A stretch of DNA of 64,000 nt, from assembly GCF_900172365.1 (NCBI RefSeq), contig NZ_FWFJ01000012.1:1-64000 (forward strand). Direction: 5' to 3'. Shown here one piece after another: positions 56,228-64,000 of this stretch. Source of the stretch: Roseovarius gaetbuli. Lineage in GTDB: Bacteria; Pseudomonadota; Alphaproteobacteria; Rhodobacterales; Rhodobacteraceae. Position numbers and translations under genes: made by a program. Within the stretch, counting starts at the first letter, position 1. Every line of letters begins with the position of its first letter. Under the pieces are notes generated by a model. It ran no database searches and was not told the origin of the DNA. It saw only the letters and a list, made by a program, of their open reading frames with translations.

Positions 56228-56685
56228 GAGGCGAGGCGGTTTTTGACCTGTGGGCCGACCGTGCCGAAATCCATCTGACCGGCGTGGCGTTCCTTGAGCT
56301 TGCCCATGATCTTGCCCATGTCGCGGATCGTGGTGGCGCCGACATCGCTGATGGCCTTGTCGATGGCGGTGGCGACTTCGTCGTCGTCAAGCTGGCGCGG
56401 CAGGAATTCCTCGATCACGGTGATCTCGCTTAGCTCGCGCTCGGCCAGGTCAAGGCGGCCGCCTTCTTCATAGGCGCGCGCGCTTTCATTGCGCTGCTTG
56501 GTCATCTTGGCCAGAATCGCCATGATTTCAGGGTCGCCCACACAGGGCGCTCCATCTACGCCACGCCCGGCGATTTCCTGATCCTTGATTGCCGCGCTGA
56601 TCAGCCGCAGCGTCGCAAGGCGCGCCGCGTCCTTGTCTTTCATCGCCTGTTTAAGGGCCTGAGTGATGCGGTCCCGCAATTCCAT
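56224..56685 (-). CDS. GatB/YqeY domain protein
   Basis: 153 residues, the YqeY family, which matches the C-terminal tail domain of GatB and probably binds tRNA. ELRDRITQALKQAMKDKD and ATLRLISAAIKDQEIAGRG form the first helical half, VIEEFLPRQLDDDE the linker, and MGKIMGKLKERHAGQMDFG the end. GGAG-type site ahead of ATG 56685. Divergent from carA, with which it is often linked in Alphaproteobacteria. Confidence 0.92.
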   Translation of the reverse strand: MELRDRITQALKQAMKDKDAARLATLRLISAAIKDQEIAGRGVDGAPCVGDPEIMAILAKMTKQRNESARAYEEGGRLDLAERELSEITVIEEFLPRQLDDDEVATAIDKAISDVGATTIRDMGKIMGKLKERHAGQMDFGTVGPQVKNRLAS

Positions 56686-56872
56686 TTCGCTCCATCCCGA
56701 TGGTTTGTCACAAGTGCCGCAGACTATCCAAAACGCGCGGGGGTGGCAACCGCTCTGCGACGGGCGCATGGGGCTGGTATTTGCCCTCAAACTGGGCCAT
56801 CTAGTGCCTTGACCCGGCCCGGACCCCCCCTTAGGTTCGCGCCAATTTGCACACACCCGGAGAATCCCTGCC

Positions 56873-58021
56873 ATGGCCCACGCGCCCCAGACCCGCCCGA
56901 CCGCCTGCCTGGCCCTTGCGGATGGGACGCTGTTTTACGGCCATGGGTTTGGCGCCACGGGCGACACCACGGCAGAGCTGTGTTTCAACACCGCGATGAC
57001 CGGCTATCAGGAGATCATGACCGACCCGTCCTATGCCGGGCAGATCGTGACCTTTACCTTTCCTCATATCGGCAATACCGGCGTCACCCCCGAGGATGAC
57101 GAAACCGCCGATCCGGTGGCCGAGGGTATGGTCGTGAAGTGGGACCCGACCCAGCCCAGCAACTGGCGCGCGCAAGAGCATCTGGCCGAGTGGCTGGCGC
57201 GGCGCGGGCGCATCGCCATTGGCGGGATCGACACGCGGCGCCTGACACGGGCGATCCGCCAGCAGGGCGCGCCGCATGCCGCCCTTTGCCATGATCCCGA
57301 GGGCAATTTCGACACCGCCGCCCTGGTTGCCAAGGCGCGGGCCTTTGCCGGGCTTGAGGGCATGGACCTTGCCAAGACCGTGACCTGTGCACAGTCTTAT
57401 CGCTGGGATGAAATGCGGTGGGCCTGGCCCGAAGGGTACAAGCGTCAGACCGAGGCCCGCCACAAGGTGGTGGCGATTGATTACGGCGCCAAGCGCAACA
57501 TCCTGCGCTGTCTGGCAAGTGCCGGTTGCGAGGTCACGGTCATGCCCGCGACCGCCACCGCCGAAGAGGTTCTGGCGCATGGTCCCGACGGCGTGTTCCT
57601 GTCCAATGGCCCCGGCGATCCGGCGGCGACGGGGGCCTATGCGGTGCCGATGATCCGCGGCGTTCTTGACTCTGGCCTGCCGATTTTCGGGATTTGTCTT
57701 GGGCATCAGATGCTTGCGCTCGCACTCGGGGCGCAGACCGTCAAGATGAACCACGGCCATCATGGCGCCAACCACCCGGTTAAGGATCTTGAGACCAACA
57801 AGGTCGAGATTACCTCGATGAACCACGGCTTTGCCGTCGATAGTCAGAGCCTGCCCGCCGGGGTGCTTGAAACCCATGTGTCGCTGTTTGATGGCTCCAA
57901 CTGCGGTATCCGCATGCAGGATCGTCCGGTGTTCTCGGTGCAGCATCACCCCGAAGCGAGCCCTGGACCGCAAGACAGCTTTTACCTGTTCGAGCGGTTT
58001 GCGGCGTCAATGGCTGGTTAA
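56873..58021 (+). CDS. carA: Carbamoyl-phosphate synthase small subunit
   Basis: 382 residues. CarA releases ammonia from glutamine for CarB. The N-terminal swivel domain (CLALADGTLFYGHGFGATGD and NTAMTGYQEIMTDPSYAGQI) is followed by the class I amidotransferase with nucleophile Cys in FGICLGHQMLALALG and His/Glu in QHHPEASPGP. VFLSNGPGDPAA is the oxyanion strand. GGAG precedes ATG 56873. carB is not in the window. Confidence 0.96.
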   Translation: MAHAPQTRPTACLALADGTLFYGHGFGATGDTTAELCFNTAMTGYQEIMTDPSYAGQIVTFTFPHIGNTGVTPEDDETADPVAEGMVVKWDPTQPSNWRAQEHLAEWLARRGRIAIGGIDTRRLTRAIRQQGAPHAALCHDPEGNFDTAALVAKARAFAGLEGMDLAKTVTCAQSYRWDEMRWAWPEGYKRQTEARHKVVAIDYGAKRNILRCLASAGCEVTVMPATATAEEVLAHGPDGVFLSNGPGDPAATGAYAVPMIRGVLDSGLPIFGICLGHQMLALALGAQTVKMNHGHHGANHPVKDLETNKVEITSMNHGFAVDSQSLPAGVLETHVSLFDGSNCGIRMQDRPVFSVQHHPEASPGPQDSFYLFERFAASMAG

Positions 58022-58023
58022 TT

Positions 58024-58046
58024 ACTGTTTAAAAACAGTTTATTTT
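58024..58046 (+). terminator. Weak terminator after carA
   Basis: ctgttt-aa-aaacag followed by tttatttt: a short AT-rich hairpin and T run just past the carA stop, abutting the TTAA array. Confidence 0.55.
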
Positions 58047-58081
58047 AACCCGTTGTTAACCTGTTATTAAAGCCTCGTTAA
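58045..58081 (+). promoter_or_regulatory. Tandem CtrA-type boxes (four TTAA at 11-bp spacing)
   Basis: TTAA occurs at 58045, 58056, 58067 and 58078, each separated by exactly seven bases. That creates three overlapping TTAA-N7-TTAA motifs, the binding consensus of the alphaproteobacterial cell-cycle regulator CtrA; the last copy continues TTAACC. The array ends 48 bp before the start of the membrane glycosyltransferase gene. Binding has not been shown here; the match is to the known consensus. Confidence 0.72.
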
Positions 58082-58129
58082 CCTTCCGTGCGCTAGCGTT
58101 CTCCCCAGAAGACGGGGAAGGGACGAGGC

Positions 58130-60064
58130 ATGGGTATCTCAGAATTGAGGCACGTCAATGTGCAGGGCTGGGCAAGCCCGGTGCGGATGAATCCTCTCTC
58201 ACGTGAGTTGGTGCGCGCCGGTAAACTTACCAAATCGGATGCGGTGCTTGCGGAAATGGTCAGTCGGCATTGCGATACCTCGATGGAGCGCATTCTTCAG
58301 GCCGAAGGGTTGGCTGATGAAGACGACCTGTTGCGCGCCCATGCCCGGCGCTTTTCCACGCAACGCCTGTCGACGGAGGAGGTTGCCAAGGCCAGTCTGG
58401 TCGAAATCGGGCTTGATCCGCGGGTCTTGCTGAAACATGGCGCGATGGTTCTTGAGGGGCAAGGCGGCAAGCCCGTCATCGCCTCCGGTTCTCCGGACAG
58501 CCTTGAGACGCTGCGCCAGATCATGCCCAACGGGTTGCGCCGGGCGCATGCGGTCGTGGCACCGCGCCGCGCGCTGCAGGACCGGGTCGCGAACGAGCAT
58601 CGTGACCACCTGCGCCTGATGGCGGAAACCCGCGTTGCCGAGAGCGAAAGCTGTCGCACATGGGGCGGCACCTTTGGTCGGTGCCTGCGGTTCACGCTGG
58701 CGATGATCGCGACCGTCGCGGCCCTTGCCATTGCCTTTCCGGTGGCGGTGTTCGGGGTGTTTGCCCTCTGGGCCTGTTTTACGCTTCTGGTCTCGGCGGG
58801 GATGAAAACGGCCGCCTTTGTCGCCCATATGGCCCATGACACCGACCGAGAGGAGGTGCCGCAAAACCCCAAGGCGCCACTGCCCAAGGTGTCGATCCTT
58901 GTGCCGCTGTTCCGTGAGACCGAAATCGCCCATGCCCTGATTGCGCGGCTGAGCCGCCTGACATACCCCAAATGCCTGTTGGATGTCATTCTGGTGCTGG
59001 AAGAAGAGGACGAGTTGACGCAACAAACGCTGGCAGAGATCGATCTTCCGCCCTGGGTGCGGCCGGTGGTCGTGCCCGATGGCAAACCCCGCACCAAACC
59101 GCGCGCGATGAACTATGCGCTGGATTTCTGCCAAGGCGATATCATCGGTATTTTCGACGCCGAAGATGCCCCTGACCCGGATCAGATCACGGTGGTGGCC
59201 CGCAAATTCCAACAGGTGCCAAACGATGTGGCCTGCCTTCAGGGGGTGCTGGATTACTATAACCCGCGGCAAAACTGGCTGGCGCGGTGTTTTACCATCG
59301 AATACGCCACCTGGTTTCGGGTCATGCTTCCGGGCATGGCGCGGCTTGGTCTGGCCATTCCGCTTGGCGGAACGACGCTCTATTTCCGGCGCAACGTGCT
59401 TGAGAGTATCGGCGGCTGGGATGCCCATAACGTGACCGAGGACGCCGATCTTGGCTTTCGCCTTGCGCGTCATGGCTATCGCACGGAAATGGTAAATACG
59501 GTGACCGAAGAAGAGGCCAACTGTCGCCCCTGGCCCTGGATCAAACAGCGGTCTCGCTGGCTCAAGGGCTATATGACCACCTATATGGTCCATATGCGCC
59601 GACCAAGGCTGCTTTACCGGCAATTGGGCCCTCGGAAATTTTGGGGGTTTCAGGCGCATTTTGTCTCGGCGCTTTCGCAATTCGTGCTGGCACCGTTTCT
59701 GTGGTCGTTCTGGCTTGTGCTTCTGGGCCTGCCGCACCCGCTTGATCCGGTCCTGAGCCGCGCCACCCTTACCGCAATCGGCAGCCTGTTCCTGATGGTC
59801 GAGGCGCTTAATATCACGGTGCATCTGATAGCGGTGTCGGGGCGCAAACACAGGCATCTCATGGCCTGGGCGCCGAGCATTCATTTCTATGCGCCATTGG
59901 GGGCGATTGCCGCCTATAAGGCGCTTTATGAACTGGTGCTAAAGCCGTTCTATTGGGACAAGACGACCCACGGCCTGTCGATCACCGCGGGCGGCAAACG
60001 CACCTCAGACGGTGGATTTGACCTCGCCGGAGTCAAGCTTGAGCCGAGTCACGAAGGCCTTTGA
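58130..60064 (+). CDS. Membrane glycosyltransferase family 2 with GspE-like N-terminal domain
   Basis: 644 residues. Residues ~25-150 resemble the small N-terminal domain of GspE/MshE-type ATPases (ELVRAGKLTKSDAVLAEMV and AEGLADEDDLLRAHARRF). Two helices follow (~185-235), then a GT2 catalytic domain: SILVPLFRETE, the metal-binding DAEDAPDPDQ, TEDADLGFRLARHGYRTEM and the QxxRW motif in WIKQRSRWLKGYMTTY, then about four C-terminal helices. This is the cellulose-synthase-like layout of processive enzymes that make and export a polysaccharide. The start lies behind the CtrA-type array. The 3' end overlaps the convergent GntR gene by 60 bp. Confidence 0.88.
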   Translation: MGISELRHVNVQGWASPVRMNPLSRELVRAGKLTKSDAVLAEMVSRHCDTSMERILQAEGLADEDDLLRAHARRFSTQRLSTEEVAKASLVEIGLDPRVLLKHGAMVLEGQGGKPVIASGSPDSLETLRQIMPNGLRRAHAVVAPRRALQDRVANEHRDHLRLMAETRVAESESCRTWGGTFGRCLRFTLAMIATVAALAIAFPVAVFGVFALWACFTLLVSAGMKTAAFVAHMAHDTDREEVPQNPKAPLPKVSILVPLFRETEIAHALIARLSRLTYPKCLLDVILVLEEEDELTQQTLAEIDLPPWVRPVVVPDGKPRTKPRAMNYALDFCQGDIIGIFDAEDAPDPDQITVVARKFQQVPNDVACLQGVLDYYNPRQNWLARCFTIEYATWFRVMLPGMARLGLAIPLGGTTLYFRRNVLESIGGWDAHNVTEDADLGFRLARHGYRTEMVNTVTEEEANCRPWPWIKQRSRWLKGYMTTYMVHMRRPRLLYRQLGPRKFWGFQAHFVSALSQFVLAPFLWSFWLVLLGLPHPLDPVLSRATLTAIGSLFLMVEALNITVHLIAVSGRKHRHLMAWAPSIHFYAPLGAIAAYKALYELVLKPFYWDKTTHGLSITAGGKRTSDGGFDLAGVKLEPSHEGL

Positions 60065-60655
60065 AATATGGGCGCGCAGGGCCTCGCTTGCGGCCTCGCC
60101 GTCGCGTGCCTCGATCGCGGTGACGATCGCATCATGTTCTTTCAACGCATCCTCGTCGCGCCCCTCGGCGGCAAGCGAGGTGGTTGCCAGCAAGGCCATG
60201 GAGCGGTGCACGAGGTCCAGTTGCTGGACAAGAAAGCGGTTGTGCGATGACAGGTGGATCTGCTTGTGAAACCGCCGGTTGGCACGGGCCAGCTCTGACG
60301 GCTTGCCCAAGAGTGCGCGGTCATCCTCGACCATGTCGCGCAGAACGCGTACCTCTTCGACACTGGCGTGACGCGCCGCAAGACTGGCCGCCAGCCCCTC
60401 AAGCTCGGCGCGCACGACGTAAAGCTCTGCAAGCTGGTTATAATCCAGCGATGACACGATAAGGCTTCGCCCGTCACGTGTCAGCATGGATTGCGTTTCC
60501 AGCCGTTGCAGCGCCTCGCGAATCGGCGTGCGCGAGACCCCAAAGCGATCGGCGAGATCGCTTTCGACAAGCCGGTCACCGGGCTTAAAAATGCCTACGT
60601 CGATCGCCTCTAGAATAAGCGAATAGGCGTCGGTCGGCTGGGGTTTCATCGGCAT
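60005..60655 (-). CDS. GntR family (FCD) transcriptional regulator
   Basis: 216 residues. The winged HTH (~8-72: GIFKPGDRLVESDLADRFGV, SRTPIREALQRLETQSML) is followed by an FCD effector domain with NRRFHKQIHLSSHNRFL and LKEHDAIVTAIEARDGEAA, whose His/Asp residues can bind a metal and an organic acid. The start is ATG 60655 or 60649. The last 60 bp run antisense to the end of the glycosyltransferase gene. No obvious catabolic operon adjoins it. Confidence 0.88.
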   Translation of the reverse strand: MPMKPQPTDAYSLILEAIDVGIFKPGDRLVESDLADRFGVSRTPIREALQRLETQSMLTRDGRSLIVSSLDYNQLAELYVVRAELEGLAASLAARHASVEEVRVLRDMVEDDRALLGKPSELARANRRFHKQIHLSSHNRFLVQQLDLVHRSMALLATTSLAAEGRDEDALKEHDAIVTAIEARDGEAASEALRAHISKAFVTRLKLDSGEVKSTV

Positions 60656-60760
60656 GTCCGTTTCGGTCTGTTGTGTGGTGTGAAACCTTACGCGCGCTTT
60701 GCCCGCAGGATCAAGCCTTGGCAGATTGCGCCCTTTGTCGCGCCACCCTATGGTGCGCCC

Positions 60761-61405
60761 ATGCCAAAGCCGCTTTTCAGCCATGTCACCACCTGGGTCT
60801 TTGATCTCGACAACACGCTTTATCCGCCCGCCGCGCGTCTGTTTGACCAGATCGAGGCGCGGATGACCCAATATGTGATGGACGCCCTGTGCGTGCCCCG
60901 CGCCGAGGCCGATCATCTGCGCCATCAGTATTGGCGCGATCATGGCACCACCCTGGCCGGGCTCATGCGGCTGCATGATATTGATCCGGGGCCTTATCTT
61001 GAACAGGTGCACGATATCTCGCTCGATCACCTTGATCCTGACGCCGATCTTGCCGCCTGCATTCGCGCGCTTCCGGGGCGCAAGATCGTCTATACCAATG
61101 GCTGCGGCCCCTACGCCGAGCGGGTGATTGACCGGCGCGGGCTAAGCGGGGTGTTTGATGCGGTTTACGGCGTCGAGCATGCCGGATTTCGCCCCAAACC
61201 CGAGGCCGAGGCCTTTGCTGCCATTTTCGCGCTTGATGGGGTCCTGCCCGAAACCGCCGCCATGTTCGAGGATGAAGAGCGCAACCTTGCCGCGCCCCAT
61301 GCCATGGGGATGCGCACCGTCCATGTCGCCCCCGCCCCCCACGCGGCGGCGCATATTCACCATCATACCGATGACCTTGGCGGCTTTCTTGCGCGTCTGA
61401 TCTAG
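60761..61405 (+). CDS. HAD hydrolase, pyrimidine 5'-nucleotidase-like
   Basis: 214 residues. The HAD motifs are complete: I DLDNTLYPP (Asp15 nucleophile, Asp17), II YTNGCGPYAERV, III Lys in FRPKPEAEAF and IV FEDEERNL. The DLDNTLY start and small helical cap fit the SDT1/pyrimidine 5'-nucleotidase subgroup that dephosphorylates UMP/CMP. ATG 60761 is chosen because the frame to its left carries no family residues. A His-rich segment, HAAAHIHHH, lies near the C-terminus. Confidence 0.88.
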   Translation: MPKPLFSHVTTWVFDLDNTLYPPAARLFDQIEARMTQYVMDALCVPRAEADHLRHQYWRDHGTTLAGLMRLHDIDPGPYLEQVHDISLDHLDPDADLAACIRALPGRKIVYTNGCGPYAERVIDRRGLSGVFDAVYGVEHAGFRPKPEAEAFAAIFALDGVLPETAAMFEDEERNLAAPHAMGMRTVHVAPAPHAAAHIHHHTDDLGGFLARLI

Positions 61406-61494
61406 GCGGGCTTGCTGCGGCGAAATGCGCCTTTGCCCTGCTTGCGTTACGCCATACCTGAGGCGGCGTAGAGCATGATGCGAAAAGGACGTAT

Positions 61495-61701
61495 ATGACC
61501 CAAACTTCAAAACCAACCGCCGGTGAAACCCCGCGTGACTCCGATGCCGCCTTGGTGGTGCCGATCCTTCTGGCCGTGGTGGTTTTTCTCGCCCTTTGGG
61601 GCACTAGCATTGCGCTTTGGGGCGTTCCGGGTCTTTATATCCCGGCGGTGATCATGGTGCCGGTGATCTGGGTTGGCTTGCTGCTGATTTCACGCGGCTA
61701 G
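61495..61701 (+). CDS. Small two-helix membrane protein, hypothetical
   Basis: 68 residues: a polar start (TSKPTAGETPRDSD) and two hydrophobic segments (~21-42 and 46-65) ending in Arg-Gly. I know no family. It starts ~90 bp after the nucleotidase gene; an agagcatgatgcgaaaa element, reminiscent of 49430, lies between. It precedes the Ubi hydroxylase gene by 31 bp on the same strand. Confidence 0.65.
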   Translation: MTQTSKPTAGETPRDSDAALVVPILLAVVVFLALWGTSIALWGVPGLYIPAVIMVPVIWVGLLLISRG

Positions 61702-61732
61702 GACCGGCGGCCACCAAGGAAAGGGCGCGCAG

Positions 61733-62929
61733 ATGCAGGAATTTGATATCGTCGTTTCGGGCGGGGGCGTGGCGGGGCTGACGGCTGCTGCTGTCTTTGG
61801 AAACGCCGGGTTTTCGGTGCTTTGCGTTGATCCCAGCCCGCCGATTACCGCGCGCGAAGCCCCCGGCTCTGATCTGCGCACGACCGCCTTTTTGCAGCCC
61901 GCTCAGGCGCTGTTGGAACGTGCAGGGTTGTGGGCGCGGCTTGCTCCGTTTGCCTCGGAGCTTGAGGTGATGCGGATCGTCGATGCCGGCGGCGAGACAC
62001 CAGAGCCGCGCATCACCAAGGAATTCAACGCCTCCGATATCTCGGATCAGCCGTTTGGCTGGAACTTGCCAAACTGGCTTTTGCGGCGCGAGATGGTGGC
62101 GCACCTTGAGAGCCTCGCCAGTGTCACCTTCCGTCCCGGCACCGGCACGACGACGCTGTTCACCCGCGAGGCTGAGGCGCGCGTCGGCCTAAGCGATGGC
62201 ACGCGCGTGCGCGCCCGCCTTGTGATCGCCGCCGACGGGCGCAATTCGCCCATTCGCGCAGCCTCGGGGATTGAGGTGAAAACAACGCGCTACGGGCAAA
62301 AGGCGTTGGCCTTTGCGGTGACGCATCCGATCCCGCACGGCAATGTGTCGACGGAAATCCACCGCTCGGGCGGGCCGTTCACGCTGGTGCCGCTGCCCGA
62401 TCACGAGGGGCGGCCGTCCTCTGCGGTGGTGTGGATGGAAGAGGGCCCCGAAGTGGCGCGCCTTGCCGCCTTGCCCGAGGCCGAATTCGAGGCCGCGATG
62501 AACACCCGGTCCTGCCTTCTTTTCGGACCTCTGACGCTGGCGTCGCGGCGCACGGCCTGGCCGATCATCAGCCAGATTGCCGAGCGCCTTTACGGCGAGC
62601 GGGTGGCGCTTGTGGCAGAGGCCGCGCATGTGGTGCCGCCGATCGGCGCGCAGGGCTTGAATATGTCACTTGGCGATATGCGGGTGCTGCTTGAGCTGGC
62701 CGAGGCGGCGCCAGAGCGTCTTGGGGATCGCGCAATGCTCGAGACCTATCACAGCCGCCGTCACATGGAAATCAAGGCGCGGGTGACGGGGATCGACCTT
62801 TTGAATCGCGCCTCGATGATGCGCGCCCGTCCCCTGCGGGACGCGCGCGCCATGGGGCTGAACGCGATCTATTCGCTGGCCCCGGTGCGCAAGACGCTGA
62901 TGCAGCTTGGCCTTGGCGCGCGCGGTTAA
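61733..62929 (+). CDS. FAD-dependent UbiH/UbiF/COQ6-family hydroxylase
   Basis: 398 residues, a class A flavin monooxygenase that probably hydroxylates the ubiquinone ring precursor. The Rossmann motif G10-x-G12-x-x-G15 opens the protein (FDIVVSGGGVAGLTAA). The DG motif is VIAADGRNSPIR, and the second FAD site with conserved Pro is LVAEAAHVVPPIGAQGLNMSLGD. Which ring carbon it acts on (UbiH, UbiL or similar) cannot be assigned from sequence alone. AAGGAAAGGG precedes the ATG. The stop overlaps the convergent aminotransferase gene by 4 bp. Confidence 0.9.
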   Translation: MQEFDIVVSGGGVAGLTAAAVFGNAGFSVLCVDPSPPITAREAPGSDLRTTAFLQPAQALLERAGLWARLAPFASELEVMRIVDAGGETPEPRITKEFNASDISDQPFGWNLPNWLLRREMVAHLESLASVTFRPGTGTTTLFTREAEARVGLSDGTRVRARLVIAADGRNSPIRAASGIEVKTTRYGQKALAFAVTHPIPHGNVSTEIHRSGGPFTLVPLPDHEGRPSSAVVWMEEGPEVARLAALPEAEFEAAMNTRSCLLFGPLTLASRRTAWPIISQIAERLYGERVALVAEAAHVVPPIGAQGLNMSLGDMRVLLELAEAAPERLGDRAMLETYHSRRHMEIKARVTGIDLLNRASMMRARPLRDARAMGLNAIYSLAPVRKTLMQLGLGARG

Positions 62930-64000
62930 AGCACCTTGTCCATGACGGTTTGCAAGCGCCCAAGCGCTGCAGGCACGTCATAAAGCTTGTCCAGCCCAAA
63001 CAGCCCAAGCCGGAACGTTCTGAAGCCCTCGGGCTCGTTGCACTGAAGCGGCACCCCGGCGGCGATCTGCATGCCTTCGGCGGCGAATTTCTTGCCGTTC
63101 TGGATGTCGGGGTCGTCGGTATAGCTCACGACGACGCCCGGCGCGCCAAAGCCTTCGGCGGCGACCGATTTCACGCCCTTGTCGGCCAGCATCGCGCGCA
63201 CCCCATTGCCAAGCTCCCATTGCGCGGCGCGCAGCTTTTCAAAGCCATACTCGCGGGTCTCAACCATGGTGTCGCGGAACGCGCGGAGCGCATCCGTGGG
63301 CATTGTGGCGTGATAGGCATGACCGCCATTTTCATAGGCCTGCATGATGACATGCCATTTCTTGAGATCGAGCGCAAAGCTGTCCGATGTTGTCTCCGCC
63401 ATCCGCTCGACCGCGCGCGCCGACATCATCACAAGCCCTGCAGACGGCGAGGCCGACCAGCCCTTTTGCGGCGCAGAAATCAGCACATCAACCCCGGTCG
63501 CCTTCATATCGACCCAGGCACAGCCCGAGGCGATGCAATCGAGCACCAAAAGCGCGCCGACCTCATGCGCGGCACTGGCAAGCGCGGTGATATAATCCTC
63601 CGGCAGGATCAGCCCGGCCGAGGTTTCCACATGCGGCGCAAAGACCACATCGGGCTTGGCCTCGCGGATTTTCGCGGTGACCTCGTCAATCGGGGCCGGG
63701 GCAAAGGGCGCCACGGCGCCATTGCCGGTTTGGCGCGCCATGCACACGGTGGTGTCGGCGGCAAAACCACCGGCGTCGAAAATCTGGGTCCAGCGAAACG
63801 AGAACCAGCCGTTGCGCACGATCAAAGCATGCGCATCACGACCAAACTGACGCGCCACGGCTTCCATCCCGTAAGAGCCGCCACCGGGCACAAGGGCCAC
63901 CGCATCGGCGTTGTACACCTCTTTGAGCATGGATGAGATGTCGCACATAACATGCTGAAATGACGCGGACATATGGTTTAGGGAGCGATCCGTGAAGACC
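62926..64000 (-). CDS. Class V aminotransferase (serine/alanine-glyoxylate type), 5' end outside window
   Basis: The last ~358 codons of a PLP enzyme of the serine-glyoxylate/alanine-glyoxylate aminotransferase group. The PLP lysine lies in ISAPQKGWSASPSAG, VLDCIASGCAW holds the pyridine-binding Asp, and VPGGGSYGMEAVARQFG is the cofactor-binding turn. The C-terminal FRTFRLGLFGLDKL contains the substrate Arg. The frame stays open upstream of ATG 63972 (VFTDRSLNHM) to the window edge, so that ATG is internal and the true start lies beyond 64000. Confidence 0.88.
   Translation of the reverse strand, partial: VFTDRSLNHMSASFQHVMCDISSMLKEVYNADAVALVPGGGSYGMEAVARQFGRDAHALIVRNGWFSFRWTQIFDAGGFAADTTVCMARQTGNGAVAPFAPAPIDEVTAKIREAKPDVVFAPHVETSAGLILPEDYITALASAAHEVGALLVLDCIASGCAWVDMKATGVDVLISAPQKGWSASPSAGLVMMSARAVERMAETTSDSFALDLKKWHVIMQAYENGGHAYHATMPTDALRAFRDTMVETREYGFEKLRAAQWELGNGVRAMLADKGVKSVAAEGFGAPGVVVSYTDDPDIQNGKKFAAEGMQIAAGVPLQCNEPEGFRTFRLGLFGLDKLYDVPAALGRLQTVMDKVL

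Noticed and set aside
58199..59884. 561-codon open frame antisense to the glycosyltransferase
   Set aside because: Its product is His/Arg/Gln-rich with no domain; the + strand protein has clear GT2 motifs.

Overview
The window comes from an alphaproteobacterium of the Rhodobacterales (Rhodobacteraceae/Roseobacter type). The support is a GC-rich backbone, a phaZ / phaC-phaP-phaR polyhydroxyalkanoate (PHA) locus, ThyX, DUF1194/DUF1007/DUF2177/DUF2244 proteins, an NDUFS4-like complex I protein, a class A RNase P RNA and an array of CtrA-type boxes. I cannot name the genus from sequence alone.

Region 1 (about 1-18,350) is accessory DNA of mixed base composition. It opens with the 3' end of an IS66 element (right inverted repeat at 591-602). 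Nucleic-acid enzymes follow: an endonuclease/exonuclease/phosphatase protein, an exonuclease I gene broken by one in-frame TAG, an Old Yellow Enzyme reductase, a small GIY-YIG nuclease beside a remnant gene, a coupled SbcD/YhaO-type nuclease and SbcC/YhaN-type ATPase, and a second GIY-YIG (LEM-3-like) protein. Remains of an integrated element come next: an orphan protein, an AlpA-type regulator coupled to a primase-like protein, and a VapE-type primase/helicase cut off by an IS21-family element (15457-17950, perfect 26-bp ends, no target duplication seen). The region ends at an intact tRNA-Gly(TCC) with a degenerate copy of its 3' half 90 bp downstream, which looks like an old attachment-site scar.

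Region 2 (18.4-34.2 kb) is mostly core: an MsbA-like ABC exporter, a BON-LysM protein, an NDUFS4-like protein, MYG1, PPK2, a DUF1007-NicO metal-transport pair, a MATE pump, an aspartate aminotransferase, an HTH regulator with SdhE, an LdtR-like regulator, a DUF1194 protein with a glyoxalase-fold protein, and ThyX. It also holds a surface-lipoprotein/Slam pair (30570-33059), the least conventional system in the window.

Region 3 (34.1-35.4 kb) is an orphan membrane protein followed by a REP-associated tyrosine transposase (RAYT) flanked by three copies of a 25-nt palindrome. Two copies form a REPIN-like pair, and two genes end inside REP copies.

Region 4 (35.4-64 kb) is core: DUF2177, cold shock protein, Spx/ArsC-like reductase, ThrS, an MFS permease, three alpha/beta hydrolases, the PHA locus with PhaR-like CTGC/GCAG sites in all three control regions, LysR, TadA, a pseudouridine synthase, a UPF0173 hydrolase, GatC-GatA, an excalibur-type lipoprotein, a muramoyl amidase, rnpB, DUF2244, YqeY, CarA, a membrane glycosyltransferase behind four TTAA blocks at exact 11-bp spacing, a GntR regulator, a pyrimidine-nucleotidase-like HAD protein, a Ubi-type hydroxylase, and a class V aminotransferase that runs off the right edge.
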